Assembly: GCA_036389295.1 (NCBI GenBank)
Contig: DASVQB010000048.1
Location: 10,259 to 74,258 of the forward strand
Direction: 5' to 3'
From: AC-37 sp036389295
Lineage (GTDB): Bacteria > Actinomycetota > Thermoleophilia > Solirubrobacterales > Thermoleophilaceae
Length of the DNA: 64,000 bases
Shown piece by piece: positions 50,571-58,706 of this stretch. Each line of letters opens with the position of its first letter. Within the stretch, counting starts at the first letter, position 1. The translations under genes were made by a program, and so were the position numbers. Under the pieces are notes generated by a model. The model saw only the letters and a list, made by a program, of their open reading frames with translations, was not told where the DNA came from and made no database searches.

Positions 50571-51308
50571 TCAGCCGAGCGGCCGCTTCGCCGCCATCCC
50601 CGGTCGCCGCGGGAAGCCGGCGGGCGTCTCCCTCACCTTCGAGTACACGTGGAGATGGCGGTTGCGGCTGTCCGGATACGGGGTCACGGGCAGGACCGCG
50701 ACCGGCTCGAGGCCGAGCTGCGCCGCCGCCCGCGCCGCGGCGGACTCCTCGGCGGCGTCGCGCGCCCCCTTCCAGGCAACCAGGACGCCGCCGTGGCGCA
50801 GGAGGGGCGCCGCGTACTCCGCGAGCACGGCGAGGGGACCCACCGCCCGCGCCGTCGCCGCGTCGTACGCGCCGTTCCCATCCTGGGCCGCCCACTCCTC
50901 CACGCGCGCGCACACCGGACGCGCGTTCGCGAGCCCGCCGGCGCGCGCGAGGCGTTCGACGACCGCTGCCTTGCGGCCGGCCGACTCGATCAGGTCCACG
51001 CGTGCGCGCGGGAGGACGGCCGCCAGGGCGAGCCCGGGGAAGCCGGCGCCCGCCCCCACGTCGGCGATCGCGCCCGCGTCGCGCAGCTCGGCCACCGCCA
51101 GACCGCTCAGGCTGTCCGCCACGTGGACGTCGACCGCGTGCGCCGGATCGACGCTCGTGTGCGGGTCGGGCTCGGCCGCGAGCGCCGTGAGGATCCGCGC
51201 GAGCGGCCCGATCGCGTCAAGGGGCGCGTCGTGCCGCTCCAGGGCGGCTTTCAGGGCCTCGTCGTGCACCGCAGACCGGCCGAGGGAGGGAGCCCAGGTG
51301 TCCGGCAC
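50571..51308 (-). CDS. rsmG: 16S rRNA (guanine-527-N7)-methyltransferase RsmG
   Basis: This enzyme of about 245 aa uses S-adenosylmethionine to methylate G527 of 16S rRNA. The SAM site ADVGAGAGFPGLALA lies near 82-96, preceded by the HVADSL motif. RVDLIESAGRKAAVVERLA and a C-terminal YPDSRNRHLHVYSKV complete the family. The start is unsure: GTG 51308 gives the listed protein, GTG 51269 a 232-aa version; neither has a good ribosome site. Loss of rsmG gives low-level streptomycin resistance in several bacteria. Confidence 0.93.
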   Translation of the reverse strand: MPDTWAPSLGRSAVHDEALKAALERHDAPLDAIGPLARILTALAAEPDPHTSVDPAHAVDVHVADSLSGLAVAELRDAGAIADVGAGAGFPGLALAAVLPRARVDLIESAGRKAAVVERLARAGGLANARPVCARVEEWAAQDGNGAYDAATARAVGPLAVLAEYAAPLLRHGGVLVAWKGARDAAEESAAARAAAQLGLEPVAVLPVTPYPDSRNRHLHVYSKVRETPAGFPRRPGMAAKRPLG

Positions 51309-51350
51309 CTCGAACTGGCCGAGGGAGCGAGTCCCCCCGTCGGGGACACC

Positions 51351-51364
51351 GTCACACGTGTGAC
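51351..51364. promoter_or_regulatory. parS-like palindrome 1
   Basis: A perfect 14-bp palindrome GTCACACGTGTGAC. It agrees with the actinobacterial parS core GTTTCACGTGAAAC at 10 of 14 positions and shares the central CACGTG. It lies between rsmG and jag, about 1.7 kb from parB, the usual place for parS clusters. A transcription factor site is the alternative. Confidence 0.55.
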
Positions 51365-51388
51365 GCAGGGCGAGCCGGCCCGCGGACC

Positions 51389-51402
51389 GTCACACGTGTG
51401 AC
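51389..51402. promoter_or_regulatory. parS-like palindrome 2
   Basis: A second identical copy of GTCACACGTGTGAC, 38 bp from the first centre to centre. Two exact copies close together make chance unlikely. No canonical parS sequence is visible around parAB, supporting the idea that ParB here uses a diverged site. Confidence 0.55.
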
Positions 51403-51425
51403 ACCCCGCGCTGCGAACAGCAACC

Positions 51426-52124
51426 TCAGGACCCGCCGGCCCGCACGGGGCTCACGACCAGCCGCCTGTCCGGCTCGTCGCCCTCGCTGTGAGTCTGGAC
51501 CTCGGGACGGTCGCGCAGGTACTCGTGGACCAGCCGGCGCTCGGACGCCGTCATCGGCTCGAGCTCGACAGACCGGCCGAAGTCGAGCGCGTCCGCCACC
51601 GCGCGGTCGGCCGCCCGCTGCAGCGCCGCCTCGCGCCGCTCCCTGTATCCGGCCGCGTCCACGAGCACGTGCTTCTCGGCCGCGCCGCCACGGTAGGCCA
51701 CGCGCAGGGCCAGGTGCTGGACCGCGTCGATCGTCGAGCCGTGCTTGCCGATCAGGATCCCGAGGTCGTCGCCGTTCACGACGGCCTTGATCGTGTCGTC
51801 GGTCTCCTCGATGTCCACGCTCGCGCGGAGCCCCAGGGCCAGGGCGACCCGCGAGACCAGCGCCCGGACCCGCTCGACCGGCTCGTCGGGCAGCTCGTCC
51901 AGCGACTCGAGCTCGGCGGGGTCGAGCTCGGCCCGCACGCGGGCCGGCCGGCCGGCGTCCTCGTCGCCCTCGTCGAGGACCTCGAACTCCACGTCGTCGG
52001 CGCTCACGCCCGGGAAGCGCTGCTCGAGCTGCTTGATCGCGCTCCACTTGGCCTCGCCGAGGCTCGCGCCCTCGCCGAGCGCGTCAGCGGCGACTCCCCC
52101 CGCGGACTCCTCCATGCGCCGCAT
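51426..52124 (-). CDS. jag: Jag/KhpB RNA-binding protein
   Basis: This 232-aa protein has a Jag-N domain (ASLGEAKWSAIKQLEQRFPG near 20-39), a KH domain with DDLGILIGKHGSTIDAVQHL near 127-146 and an R3H domain (RRLVHEYLRDRPEVQTHSEG, with the R-x3-H pair). KhpB works with KhpA as an RNA chaperone in many Gram-positives. The start could be ATG 52124 or 52115. It follows yidC by 82 bp, the conserved position. Confidence 0.93.
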   Translation of the reverse strand: MRRMEESAGGVAADALGEGASLGEAKWSAIKQLEQRFPGVSADDVEFEVLDEGDEDAGRPARVRAELDPAELESLDELPDEPVERVRALVSRVALALGLRASVDIEETDDTIKAVVNGDDLGILIGKHGSTIDAVQHLALRVAYRGGAAEKHVLVDAAGYRERREAALQRAADRAVADALDFGRSVELEPMTASERRLVHEYLRDRPEVQTHSEGDEPDRRLVVSPVRAGGS

Positions 52125-52206
52125 TGTGCCGGAGAGCGAGGCGGGTGGGACGCTCGGGTCGAGACGGGCGCGGGGACGCTCGCTGGAGGCGGCGCGCGGA
52201 GCGGTG

Positions 52207-53151
52207 CTACCGCCTGCGCCCCGACCGCTTCTTCTTCTTGCGCGGGGAGGGAGGAGGCGCCTTCGCCGGCCCGCCGTTGCCGGCACCCGCGCCGCCGCCG
52301 GACGACTTCCCGTCGTCCCCCGTCGCGGCCGCCCGTCCGGCGCGCGCCGCGCGCTCGAGTATCCCCTCGCGCCTGGCCGGCTTCCCGTCGCCGCCGTCGG
52401 ACCCGCCTCGGCGATCGCCGGCGCCAGCGGTCCGGGCCCGACCCTCGCCGCCTGCCTTCTTCCCCTCCGAGCCCGACACGGGCTCGGGTGGCGGCAGGAA
52501 CCGTTTGACCAGGAGCTGCTGCCCGATCGTCCACACGTTCGTCGTGATCCAGTAGACGACCAGCCCCGCCTGGAAGTTGACGATGATGAACGCGAAGAAG
52601 AACGGCAGCGCGAGCATCAGCCGCCGCTGGTTCTTGTCCTGGGCGTTGATCATCGTCACGAGGCTCGAGCCGAGCTGGGTCGCGATGTAGACCAGGATCA
52701 GCACGACCAGGACGCCGCCCGTAGCCGGCTCGGTCAGGTCCTTGATGAACAGGAAGTCCTGGCCGCCCCCGCCCCGCACCTCGGCCTTGAACTCGCTGGT
52801 GCGCTGGAGCTGGTAGAGCGAGATGAAGAACGGCAGCTGGAGGAGGAGCGGCAGGCAGGAGCTCAGCGGGTTGAAGTTGTGCTCCTGGTAGAAGCGCATC
52901 AACTCCTGCTGCTGGCGCTGCTTGTCCTCCTTGTAGCGCTCCTGGATCTTCTTCATCTCGGGAGCGAGGCGCTGCATGGCCTGCATCCCGCGGACCTGGC
53001 GGAACGTCAGCGGCAGGATCGCCAGCCGCACCACGACCGTGAGCCCGATGATCGAGGCGCCCCACCCGAACCCGAGCGAGTCGTGGAACCAGTTGATGAT
53101 CGCCTCGTTGACGTCGACGAGGGGCTGGAGGATGTTGGCGAGGACGAGCAC
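52207..53151 (-). CDS. yidC: Membrane protein insertase YidC
   Basis: This 314-aa Oxa1/YidC-family insertase starts at GTG. The first helix segment (NWFHDSLGFGWGASIIGLTV) is followed by the charged coiled C1 loop (PEMKKIQERYKEDKQRQQQE), the NPLSSCLPLLLQLPFFISLY helix and three further transmembrane helices to about 225. The hydrophilic groove Arg sits in the VVVRLAILPLTFRQV helix. The last 90 residues are a disordered basic tail ending KKKKRSGRRR, useful for ribosome contact. Spacing to yidD is 3 bp. Confidence 0.95.
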   Translation of the reverse strand: MLVLANILQPLVDVNEAIINWFHDSLGFGWGASIIGLTVVVRLAILPLTFRQVRGMQAMQRLAPEMKKIQERYKEDKQRQQQELMRFYQEHNFNPLSSCLPLLLQLPFFISLYQLQRTSEFKAEVRGGGGQDFLFIKDLTEPATGGVLVVLILVYIATQLGSSLVTMINAQDKNQRRLMLALPFFFAFIIVNFQAGLVVYWITTNVWTIGQQLLVKRFLPPPEPVSGSEGKKAGGEGRARTAGAGDRRGGSDGGDGKPARREGILERAARAGRAAATGDDGKSSGGGAGAGNGGPAKAPPPSPRKKKKRSGRRR

Positions 53152-53154
53152 GGC

Positions 53155-53406
53155 TCAGGCGGCGGGTCGGGAGCGGAACACCCGCTGGTCGCAGGGGTGG
53201 TCGATGCCGCCGCGGCTCCAGGGGTTGCAGCGGAGCACCCGCCAGGCGGCGAGGATCGCGCCGCGGGCGACGCCGTAGGTCCGGATCGACTCGACCGCGT
53301 ACCGCGAGCACGTCGGGTAGTAGCGGCAGCGGGGTGCGAGCGCCGGCGATAGGACCCTCCGGTAGAGGTGGAGGGGGAGCAGGAAGGCCCCGCGTACCGC
53401 GGTCAT
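53155..53406 (-). CDS. yidD: Membrane protein insertion efficiency factor YidD
   Basis: This 83-aa protein has the full YidD pattern LYRRVLSPALAPRCRYYPTC, SRYAVESIRTYG and WRVLRCNPWSRGGIDHP. It sits between rnpA (4-bp overlap) and yidC, the standard order. It assists insertion of inner-membrane proteins with YidC. Confidence 0.96.
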   Translation of the reverse strand: MTAVRGAFLLPLHLYRRVLSPALAPRCRYYPTCSRYAVESIRTYGVARGAILAAWRVLRCNPWSRGGIDHPCDQRVFRSRPAA

Positions 53407-53798
53407 CCGGCGCGCACCTCCACGAGGCCGGCGCCCTCGAGCAGCTCGCGCAGCGCGGCCTCGACGTCGCGCTCGCCGCCGTCGCGCGCGAAGCCCGCGG
53501 CATCGGGGCGGGCGACCACCACGAAGTCGTGGCCGTCGGGCAGCTCCGGGGCGATCGCCCAGAACGCCTCCCGCAGGAGCCGCTTCACGCGGTTGCGCTG
53601 GACGGCCCCGCCGACCTTGCGGCCGACGGAGACCCCGAGCCGCGGCTCCTCCGCCGCGTCCTCGCGCGGGAACGCGTAGACGACGAGCTGCCGGCTGGCG
53701 TGCGAGCGACCCTCGCGGAAGACGCGGTCGAACTCGGCGCTTCGGGACAGGCGCTGACGCCTGCCGGGGCGCCTGCCGCCGCCCTGCGCCCGGACCAT
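53403..53798 (-). CDS. rnpA: Ribonuclease P protein component RnpA
   Basis: This 131-aa protein carries LSRSAEFDRVFREGRSHASR and the RNR signature GGAVQRNRVKRLLREAFW near 66-83, the basic motif that contacts RNase P RNA. It starts at ATG just 2 bp after the rpmH stop and ends overlapping yidD by 4 bp. Size and order are typical. Confidence 0.95.
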   Translation of the reverse strand: MVRAQGGGRRPGRRQRLSRSAEFDRVFREGRSHASRQLVVYAFPREDAAEEPRLGVSVGRKVGGAVQRNRVKRLLREAFWAIAPELPDGHDFVVVARPDAAGFARDGGERDVEAALRELLEGAGLVEVRAG

Positions 53799-53800
53799 CC

Positions 53801-53935
53801 CTAGGGAGTGAGCCGCTTCCGGCCCTTGTCGCGGCGGCGCTTCAGCATGTGCCGGCCCGCGCGTGTGCGCATGCGCGCGCGGAACCCGTGGGTCCGGGCA
53901 CGCTTGCGCTTCTTGGGCTGGTAGGTGCGCTTCAC
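53801..53935 (-). CDS. rpmH: 50S ribosomal protein L34
   Basis: A 44-aa basic protein read from GTG at 53935: KRTYQPKKRKRARTHGFRAR, MRTRAGRHMLKRRRDKGRKR, then LTP. It has the standard bL34 length and sequence. It is the first gene of the minus-strand ribosomal/insertase operon and is divergent from dnaA, as in most bacteria. Confidence 0.98.
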   Translation of the reverse strand: MKRTYQPKKRKRARTHGFRARMRTRAGRHMLKRRRDKGRKRLTP

Positions 53936-54204
53936 TGAAGGCGTTCGAGAGCGGCGCGCTGGCGGAGAGGAGCATAGCGGCCGGCCCCCCCGCCTCGGCT
54001 GTGCACAACCTGTCGACGAGCACCGGCGGAGACGGCCCGCGAGCTTTTCATCGCGATTTGCGACAAGCCCGCGGAGGCCTCCATCGGAGTCGTGAACATG
54101 GCCGTTACACTGGCGCTCGCCGAGGGTCGGCCCACCCGCTCGGGGGCTCCCTCTCCCACCTAGACCACCTGCCGCACAGCCGCCCGGAGGGCTGCCGTCG
54201 ACCC
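53936..54204. other. rpmH-dnaA intergenic region, part of candidate oriC
   Basis: A 269-bp divergent gap. One DnaA-box-like site TGTGCACAA (54000-54008, reverse TTGTGCACA) is visible. Its GC content is lower than its surroundings near 54046-54065. No promoter pair is convincing, although TACACT at 54106-54111 could be a -10 for dnaA. The sparse boxes argue that the origin itself may extend beyond this gap. Confidence 0.35.
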
Positions 54205-55560
54205 GTGCCGCAAGACCGCGAACCCTCGCCCCCAGACGACCTCTCCGAAGTGTGGGACGCGGTCGTCGGCGCCGCGCGGTCCGAGCTGACCGACGCGACC
54301 TTCCACATCTGGATCGAGCCGCTCGAGCCGGCGGGGCGGGCGGGAGACGTGCTGTACGTCCGGGCGCCAGACCACATCCGGACCTGGGTCGAGGACCGCT
54401 TCGCCGGCGTCCTCGGCCGCGCGGCGCGGCGGGCGGCGGCCGCCCAGACGGTCCAGGTCGTCGACCCCGCCTGGAAGGCCGCGGCCCTCGCTCCCACCGG
54501 CGGCGGGTCGTCGCGCGAGGCCGGCCTCAACCCGCGCTACACCTTCGACCAGTTCGTCATCTGCGACGGCAACCGGCTCGCCCACGGAGCCGCCCTCGCG
54601 GTAGCCGAGCAGCCCGCCCAGGCCTACAACCCGCTGTTCGTCCACGGACGCCCGGGGCTCGGCAAGACGCACCTCCTGCACGCGATCGGCAACTACGTGC
54701 GCGCGTACGGGGCCGACCTGCGCGTCCGGTACGCGACCGGCGAGGCCTTCACCGGCGAGTTCGTCAGGGCGATCCGCAGCGGCGACACCCGGGCGTTCCA
54801 GGCCAGCTTTCGCGACGCCGACGTTCTGCTCGTCGACGACGTCCAGTTCCTCGCCGAGAAGGTCCGCACCGAGGACGAGTTCTTCCACACCTTCAACGCG
54901 CTCTACGAGGCCGGCAGCCAGCTCGTGATCACGAGCGACCGGCCGCCGCGCGACCTCGACGCGCTCGAGCTGCGCCTGCGCGAGCGCTTCGAGTGCGGGC
55001 TGGTCGCGCTGCTCGAGCCGCCCGGGTTCGAGGCGCGGCTCGCGATCCTCGAGAAGCGAGCCCGCGCCGACGCGCTCGCAGGCGTGCCGCCCGAGACGCT
55101 CGCTGCCATAGCCGAGACGGTGACCTCTAGCGTCCGGACGCTCGAGGGAGCGCTCGTCCGCGTGGTCGCCTACGCGTCCCTTCGCGGAGAGGCGCCGGGG
55201 CCCGACCTGGCGCGCCACGTGCTCGGCACCCTCTACGGCGCGGAGCAGGGCCGGCCGGCGACGCTCGCCGAGATCCAGGCCGCCGCGGCGAGCGCGGTGG
55301 GAGTGGCGGAGGAGGCACTGCTCGCCCACGACCGGCGCCCGAAGGTCGCGCTGGCGCGCCAGGTCGCCATGTACCTCGCGCGCGAGCTGACCGACGCGAG
55401 CCTGCCGGCGATCGGGCGCCACTTCGGGGGCCGCAACCACTCCACGGTGCTGCACGCCCACCGGCGGATCGCCGCCGACGTCCAGAGCACCCCGGCGACG
55501 CGCGACGCGGTCGAGCAGGCCCGCCGCCGCCTGACGAGCAGGGCTGTCGACCGCCCTTGA
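54205..55560 (+). CDS. dnaA: Chromosomal replication initiator DnaA
   Basis: This 451-aa protein carries domain I (about 12-85, SEVWDAVVGAARSELTDATF), a short linker, the AAA+ domain III from NPRYTFDQFVICDGNRLAHG (about 109), and domain IV from about 345. Walker A is GRPGLGKT (148-155), one residue away from the usual GGVGLGKT. Walker B is LLVDDVQF, and the domain IV signature is GGRNHSTVLHAH (408-419). It starts at GTG 54205; GGAGG lies 14 nt upstream, an atypical distance. Domain II is very short. Confidence 0.95.
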   Translation: MPQDREPSPPDDLSEVWDAVVGAARSELTDATFHIWIEPLEPAGRAGDVLYVRAPDHIRTWVEDRFAGVLGRAARRAAAAQTVQVVDPAWKAAALAPTGGGSSREAGLNPRYTFDQFVICDGNRLAHGAALAVAEQPAQAYNPLFVHGRPGLGKTHLLHAIGNYVRAYGADLRVRYATGEAFTGEFVRAIRSGDTRAFQASFRDADVLLVDDVQFLAEKVRTEDEFFHTFNALYEAGSQLVITSDRPPRDLDALELRLRERFECGLVALLEPPGFEARLAILEKRARADALAGVPPETLAAIAETVTSSVRTLEGALVRVVAYASLRGEAPGPDLARHVLGTLYGAEQGRPATLAEIQAAAASAVGVAEEALLAHDRRPKVALARQVAMYLARELTDASLPAIGRHFGGRNHSTVLHAHRRIAADVQSTPATRDAVEQARRRLTSRAVDRP

Positions 55561-55578
55561 TGGAACAATCGACAGCCC
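55541..55578. repeat. 10-bp inverted repeat at the dnaA stop
   Basis: GGGCTGTCGA (55541-55550) and TCGACAGCCC (55569-55578) form perfect 10-bp arms around an 18-nt loop containing the dnaA stop codon. There is no T-run, so it is either a GC-type terminator/attenuator between dnaA and dnaN or an origin palindrome. Confidence 0.5.
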
Positions 55579-55669
55579 GGGACGGGACGGATCCCGCCTG
55601 CCGCCTGCGTTCCCGTCGAGCCGTGAACATCTCCACAGCACCTATAACCACCAATTCAGACCATCTGAC
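55561..55669. other. dnaA-dnaN intergenic region, possible oriC/dnaN promoter
   Basis: 109 bp. ATCTCCACA (55629-55637) is a weak DnaA box (7 of 9 to TTATCCACA). The last 35 bp (CACCTATAACCACCAATTCA) are the most AT-rich stretch between dnaA and recF and contain TATAAC, a possible -10 for dnaN. Only one box is apparent. Confidence 0.4.
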
Positions 55670-56788
55670 ATGAAGCTGTCGATCGACAAGGACAAGCTGC
55701 TCTCCGCGCTCGGCGTGGCGGCTCGCGGCGCGTCCACCCGAAGCGCGATACAGACGCTCGCGGGCGTGATGCTCCACGCCGACGGGGACGGGGTCGAGCT
55801 CCGCGCCACCGACATGGAGCTCGGCGTCCGGGTCCGGGTCGAGTCGGCCCCCGAGCGCGAGGGCTCGGTCGTCGTGCCGGCCCGCCTCCTGCTGGACGTG
55901 GTCCGATCGCTGCCGAAGGACGAGGTCTCGCTCGAGTACCGCTCGTCGGAGGGCGACGTCGAGGTCGTCTCCGGCCCCGCGCGGTTCCACCTCCGGATCC
56001 TCCCCGCCGACGAGTTCCCGAGCCTCCCGGAGATCGGCGACGCGACCGTGGTGAAGGTCCCGGCGCGGGCGTTCGTCGAGACGGTCGGGAGGGTTGCCCG
56101 AGCCGCATCGCGCGACGAGACGCGCCCGCACCTCACCGGCGTGCTCGTGTCGGCCTCGGAGCGCGAGCTGCGGATGGTCGCGACCGACTCGTACCGCCTG
56201 AGCGTGAAGGAGACGACGCTCGAGCAGCCGCTCGCGGGGTCGCTCGAGGCGAACGTCCCGGCCCGGACGCTCCAGGAGCTGAGCCGCGTGGCCGCGGCGG
56301 AGGAGGCCGGCGAGATCGAGATCGCGGCGCTGGAGCACCAGGTCGTGTTCCGGGTCGGCCCGGTGACGCTGTCCTCGCGGCTGGTCGAGGGCCGCTTCCC
56401 CAACTACAAGCAGCTGTTGCCCGAGTCGTTCGAGCACGAGCTGAAGGTGAGCGGGTCGGACCTGCTCGAGGTCGTGCGGCGGATCAGCCTGCTGGCGCAG
56501 AAGAACGCGCCGCTGCGGCTGCGGTTCGACGAGGGCGCGCTGGAGATATCGGCGCAGACGCCGGACATCGGCGAGGCGAGCGAGTCGCTGCCGGTCCCGT
56601 TCAAGGGCGAGCCGCTCGAGATCGGGTTCAACCCGGACTTCCTCCGCGAGGGCCTCGAGAGCGCGGAGTCGGACGAGCTGGTCCTGAAGCTCATAAGCCC
56701 GCTGCGGCCGGGCCTGATCGAGTCCGGCGGAGGCGAGGGCGGCGGGTCGTTCATCTACCTCGTCATGCCGATCCGGCTGAACGTGTGA
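55670..56788 (+). CDS. dnaN: DNA polymerase III beta sliding clamp
   Basis: This 372-aa protein begins MKLSIDKDKLLSALGVAARG and consists of three similar domains of about 120 residues. FRLASTDS-type elements appear as MVATDSYRLSVKETT (third quarter) and the C-terminal YLVMPIRLNV forms the partner-binding strand. The clamp tethers DNA polymerase and recruits many partners. ATG start. Confidence 0.97.
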   Translation: MKLSIDKDKLLSALGVAARGASTRSAIQTLAGVMLHADGDGVELRATDMELGVRVRVESAPEREGSVVVPARLLLDVVRSLPKDEVSLEYRSSEGDVEVVSGPARFHLRILPADEFPSLPEIGDATVVKVPARAFVETVGRVARAASRDETRPHLTGVLVSASERELRMVATDSYRLSVKETTLEQPLAGSLEANVPARTLQELSRVAAAEEAGEIEIAALEHQVVFRVGPVTLSSRLVEGRFPNYKQLLPESFEHELKVSGSDLLEVVRRISLLAQKNAPLRLRFDEGALEISAQTPDIGEASESLPVPFKGEPLEIGFNPDFLREGLESAESDELVLKLISPLRPGLIESGGGEGGGSFIYLVMPIRLNV

Positions 56789-56839
56789 TGGCCGCGAGCC
56801 CCCGGCTCTCGCGACCACGCCCAGCCGGATAGCCGCGCC

Positions 56840-57976
56840 GTGCGCGTCACCCGCCTCGCGGTCCGCGACTTCCGCAACTACGAGCGCGCGGAGGTGGGTC
56901 TCGGTGAGGGCCTGACGGTCGTCGCCGGACCGAACGGCGCCGGCAAGACCAACCTGCTCGAGGCGCTGTACTTCGGGCTCACGGCGCGGTCGTGCCGGAC
57001 CTCGGTCGAGCGCGAGGTGGTCCGGCTCGGGGCCGAGCTCGCGCGCGTGGAGGTGCGGGTGGCGGCGGAGGACGGCGACCACTCCCTCGAGGTCGGGCTA
57101 GCGCCGGGCGAGGAGAAGCGGATCCGGGTCGACGGCGCGCCGCTCGCCCGCGGGACGGATCCGCCGCGCCCGCTCGCCGCCGTCTTCCTGCCGGACCGGC
57201 TGGAGCTGGTCAAGGGCGCGCCCGCGCTCCGCCGCGCCCACGTGGACCAGGTGGTGGCGGCCCTGTGGCCGGCCCGAGCCGCGACGCGGGCCGCGTACTC
57301 GCGCGCGCTGGCGCAGCGCAACGCGCTGATCGCGAGGGTCCGGTCGTCGAGCGCCGACCCGTCGCAGCTCGACGCCTGGGACGCGGAGCTGGCCCGCCGC
57401 GGGATCGACCTGATGGCGGACCGAGCGGCGGCGGTCGAGCTGGTGGCGGCCCCGTTCTCCGACCGCGCGGCCGAGCTCGGGATGCCGGACGCGGTGGCCC
57501 TCCGCTACGCGCCGCGGTCGACCGCCGGCGACGCCGACGGGCTGCGCGCGGAGCTGGTCGAGCGCCGCGCGGCGGACCTCGAGCGCGGCTTCACGACCCA
57601 CGGACCGCATCGCGACGACCTCGCCCTCTCGCACGGCGGCCGGCTGCTCCGGCGGCTCGGCTCGCAGGGCCAGCAGCGGCTCGGCCTCCTGGCGCTGCTG
57701 TTCGCCGAGCGCGACGCGCTGGCGGCCCGGGGGTCGCCGCCGCTCATGCTGCTGGACGACGTCATGTCGGAGCTCGACTCGACCCGCCGCCGGCGCCTGT
57801 CGGAGCTGGTCCGCTCCGAGGGGCAGGCGCTGATCACGACGACCGACGTCGACCACGTGCCGGGCGCGGACGGGCCCGACGTCGCGCTGCTCGAGGTGGC
57901 CGCCGGGTCGGTCGCGCGGGTGGACCGCGGCGGCGGCGCGGTGGTCGACCTCGACCGCGCGGGCGAGGCCGCGTGA
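56840..57976 (+). CDS. recF: DNA replication and repair protein RecF
   Basis: This 378-aa SMC-like ATPase starts at GTG. It begins VRVTRLAVRDFRNYERAEVG. Walker A GPNGAGKTNLLEALYFG lies near 30-46, the signature LGSQGQQRLGLLALL near 273-287 and Walker B PPLMLLDDVMSELDSTRR near 295-312. It loads RecA at gaps with RecOR. It lies 51 bp after dnaN, a normal neighbour. Confidence 0.96.
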   Translation: MRVTRLAVRDFRNYERAEVGLGEGLTVVAGPNGAGKTNLLEALYFGLTARSCRTSVEREVVRLGAELARVEVRVAAEDGDHSLEVGLAPGEEKRIRVDGAPLARGTDPPRPLAAVFLPDRLELVKGAPALRRAHVDQVVAALWPARAATRAAYSRALAQRNALIARVRSSSADPSQLDAWDAELARRGIDLMADRAAAVELVAAPFSDRAAELGMPDAVALRYAPRSTAGDADGLRAELVERRAADLERGFTTHGPHRDDLALSHGGRLLRRLGSQGQQRLGLLALLFAERDALAARGSPPLMLLDDVMSELDSTRRRRLSELVRSEGQALITTTDVDHVPGADGPDVALLEVAAGSVARVDRGGGAVVDLDRAGEAA

Positions 57977-58043
57977 GGCGCGGACGAAACGGCGTGAGGC
58001 GCCGGGGGGGCGGCGTGACGCGCGGGTGGACCGCGTGAGGCGC
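57971..58043 (+). repeat. Imperfect ~21-bp tandem repeat after recF
   Basis: GCGTGA-containing units begin at 57971, 57992, 58013 and 58033, each followed by GGCGC or a variant. The first holds the recF stop and the last the likely DUF721 start. Each unit contains GTGA, which can serve as stop and start. It appears to be a small local duplication. Confidence 0.5.
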
Positions 58044-58409
58044 CGCGCACCGCGCCCGCTCGCGCCGGTGCTCGCCCGCCTCGCCGAGCAGATGGCTCCG
58101 GCCACGACCCTCGCGCGGGTCCAGCGCTGCTGGGGCGAGGCCGCCGGTGACGCGATCGCCCGCGAGGCCGAGCCCGTCGCGGAGCGCGACGGCGTGCTCA
58201 CCGTGGCGTGCCGGTCGTCGGTGTGGGCGCAGGAGCTGGAGCTCATGTCGGCGGACCTGCTCGCCCGGCTGAACGAGGAGCTGGACGGCCCGGCGCCCGA
58301 GCGCGACGGCGCCGACGCGGGAGCCGCCGACGCGGGCCGGGCGGGGGCGCCCGCCGCCCCGCCCACGCTCCGCGCGCTCCGCGTGCGAACCGGCCGCCTG
58401 TCCACCTAG
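58026..58409 (+). CDS. DUF721/DciA-like protein
   Basis: This protein of about 127 aa has the DUF721 core: APVLARLAEQMAPATTLARV, WGEAAGDAIAREAEPVAERD, GVLTVACRSSVWAQELELMS and a C-terminal helix. DciA, the DnaB helicase loader of many bacteria, is DUF721, and the position between recF and gyrB is its common actinobacterial location. The tail from about 85 is disordered and Ala/Asp-rich. The start is GTG 58026 or 58035. Confidence 0.85.
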   Translation: MDRVRRRAPRPLAPVLARLAEQMAPATTLARVQRCWGEAAGDAIAREAEPVAERDGVLTVACRSSVWAQELELMSADLLARLNEELDGPAPERDGADAGAADAGRAGAPAAPPTLRALRVRTGRLST

Positions 58410-58428
58410 GTCCGGGTACGCTCGAACC

Positions 58429-58674
58429 ATGCCCGACCTCGCCGCCCGAGTGCTGCTCGCGTCCGCGGCCGCTCAGGTCGCGGGCTGGGCCCTCGTGCTG
58501 GCGGCGCGCTGTCCCGACGACGACGTGTGCACGGGGGCGGGCGGGTCCGTCTCGCAGGCGGGCGGGCTGATGGTCTACGTCTCGTTCGCGGCGTTCCTGC
58601 TGGTGGGTGTCGCCGTCCTCGTGTGGGCGGCCGCGGCCGCCATGCACCGCCTCGCCCGCCGCCGGCACACCTGA
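58429..58674 (+). CDS. Small two-helix membrane protein (81 aa)
   Basis: Not recognised. ATG start. Two hydrophobic helices (about 5-25 and 44-70) flank an outside loop with ARCPDDDVC, where the two cysteines could pair. The tail HRLARRRHT is basic and cytosolic. It is likely co-transcribed with the DUF721 gene (19-bp gap). Confidence 0.65.
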   Translation: MPDLAARVLLASAAAQVAGWALVLAARCPDDDVCTGAGGSVSQAGGLMVYVSFAAFLLVGVAVLVWAAAAAMHRLARRRHT

Positions 58675-58706
58675 CCTCGGAGGCCCCTCGCCGCCCCTCC
58701 GGGCCG

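Noticed and set aside
54083..54111. dnaA promoter with TACACT as -10
   Set aside because: No acceptable -35 hexamer at 16-18 bp; mentioned only as a possibility in the origin region.
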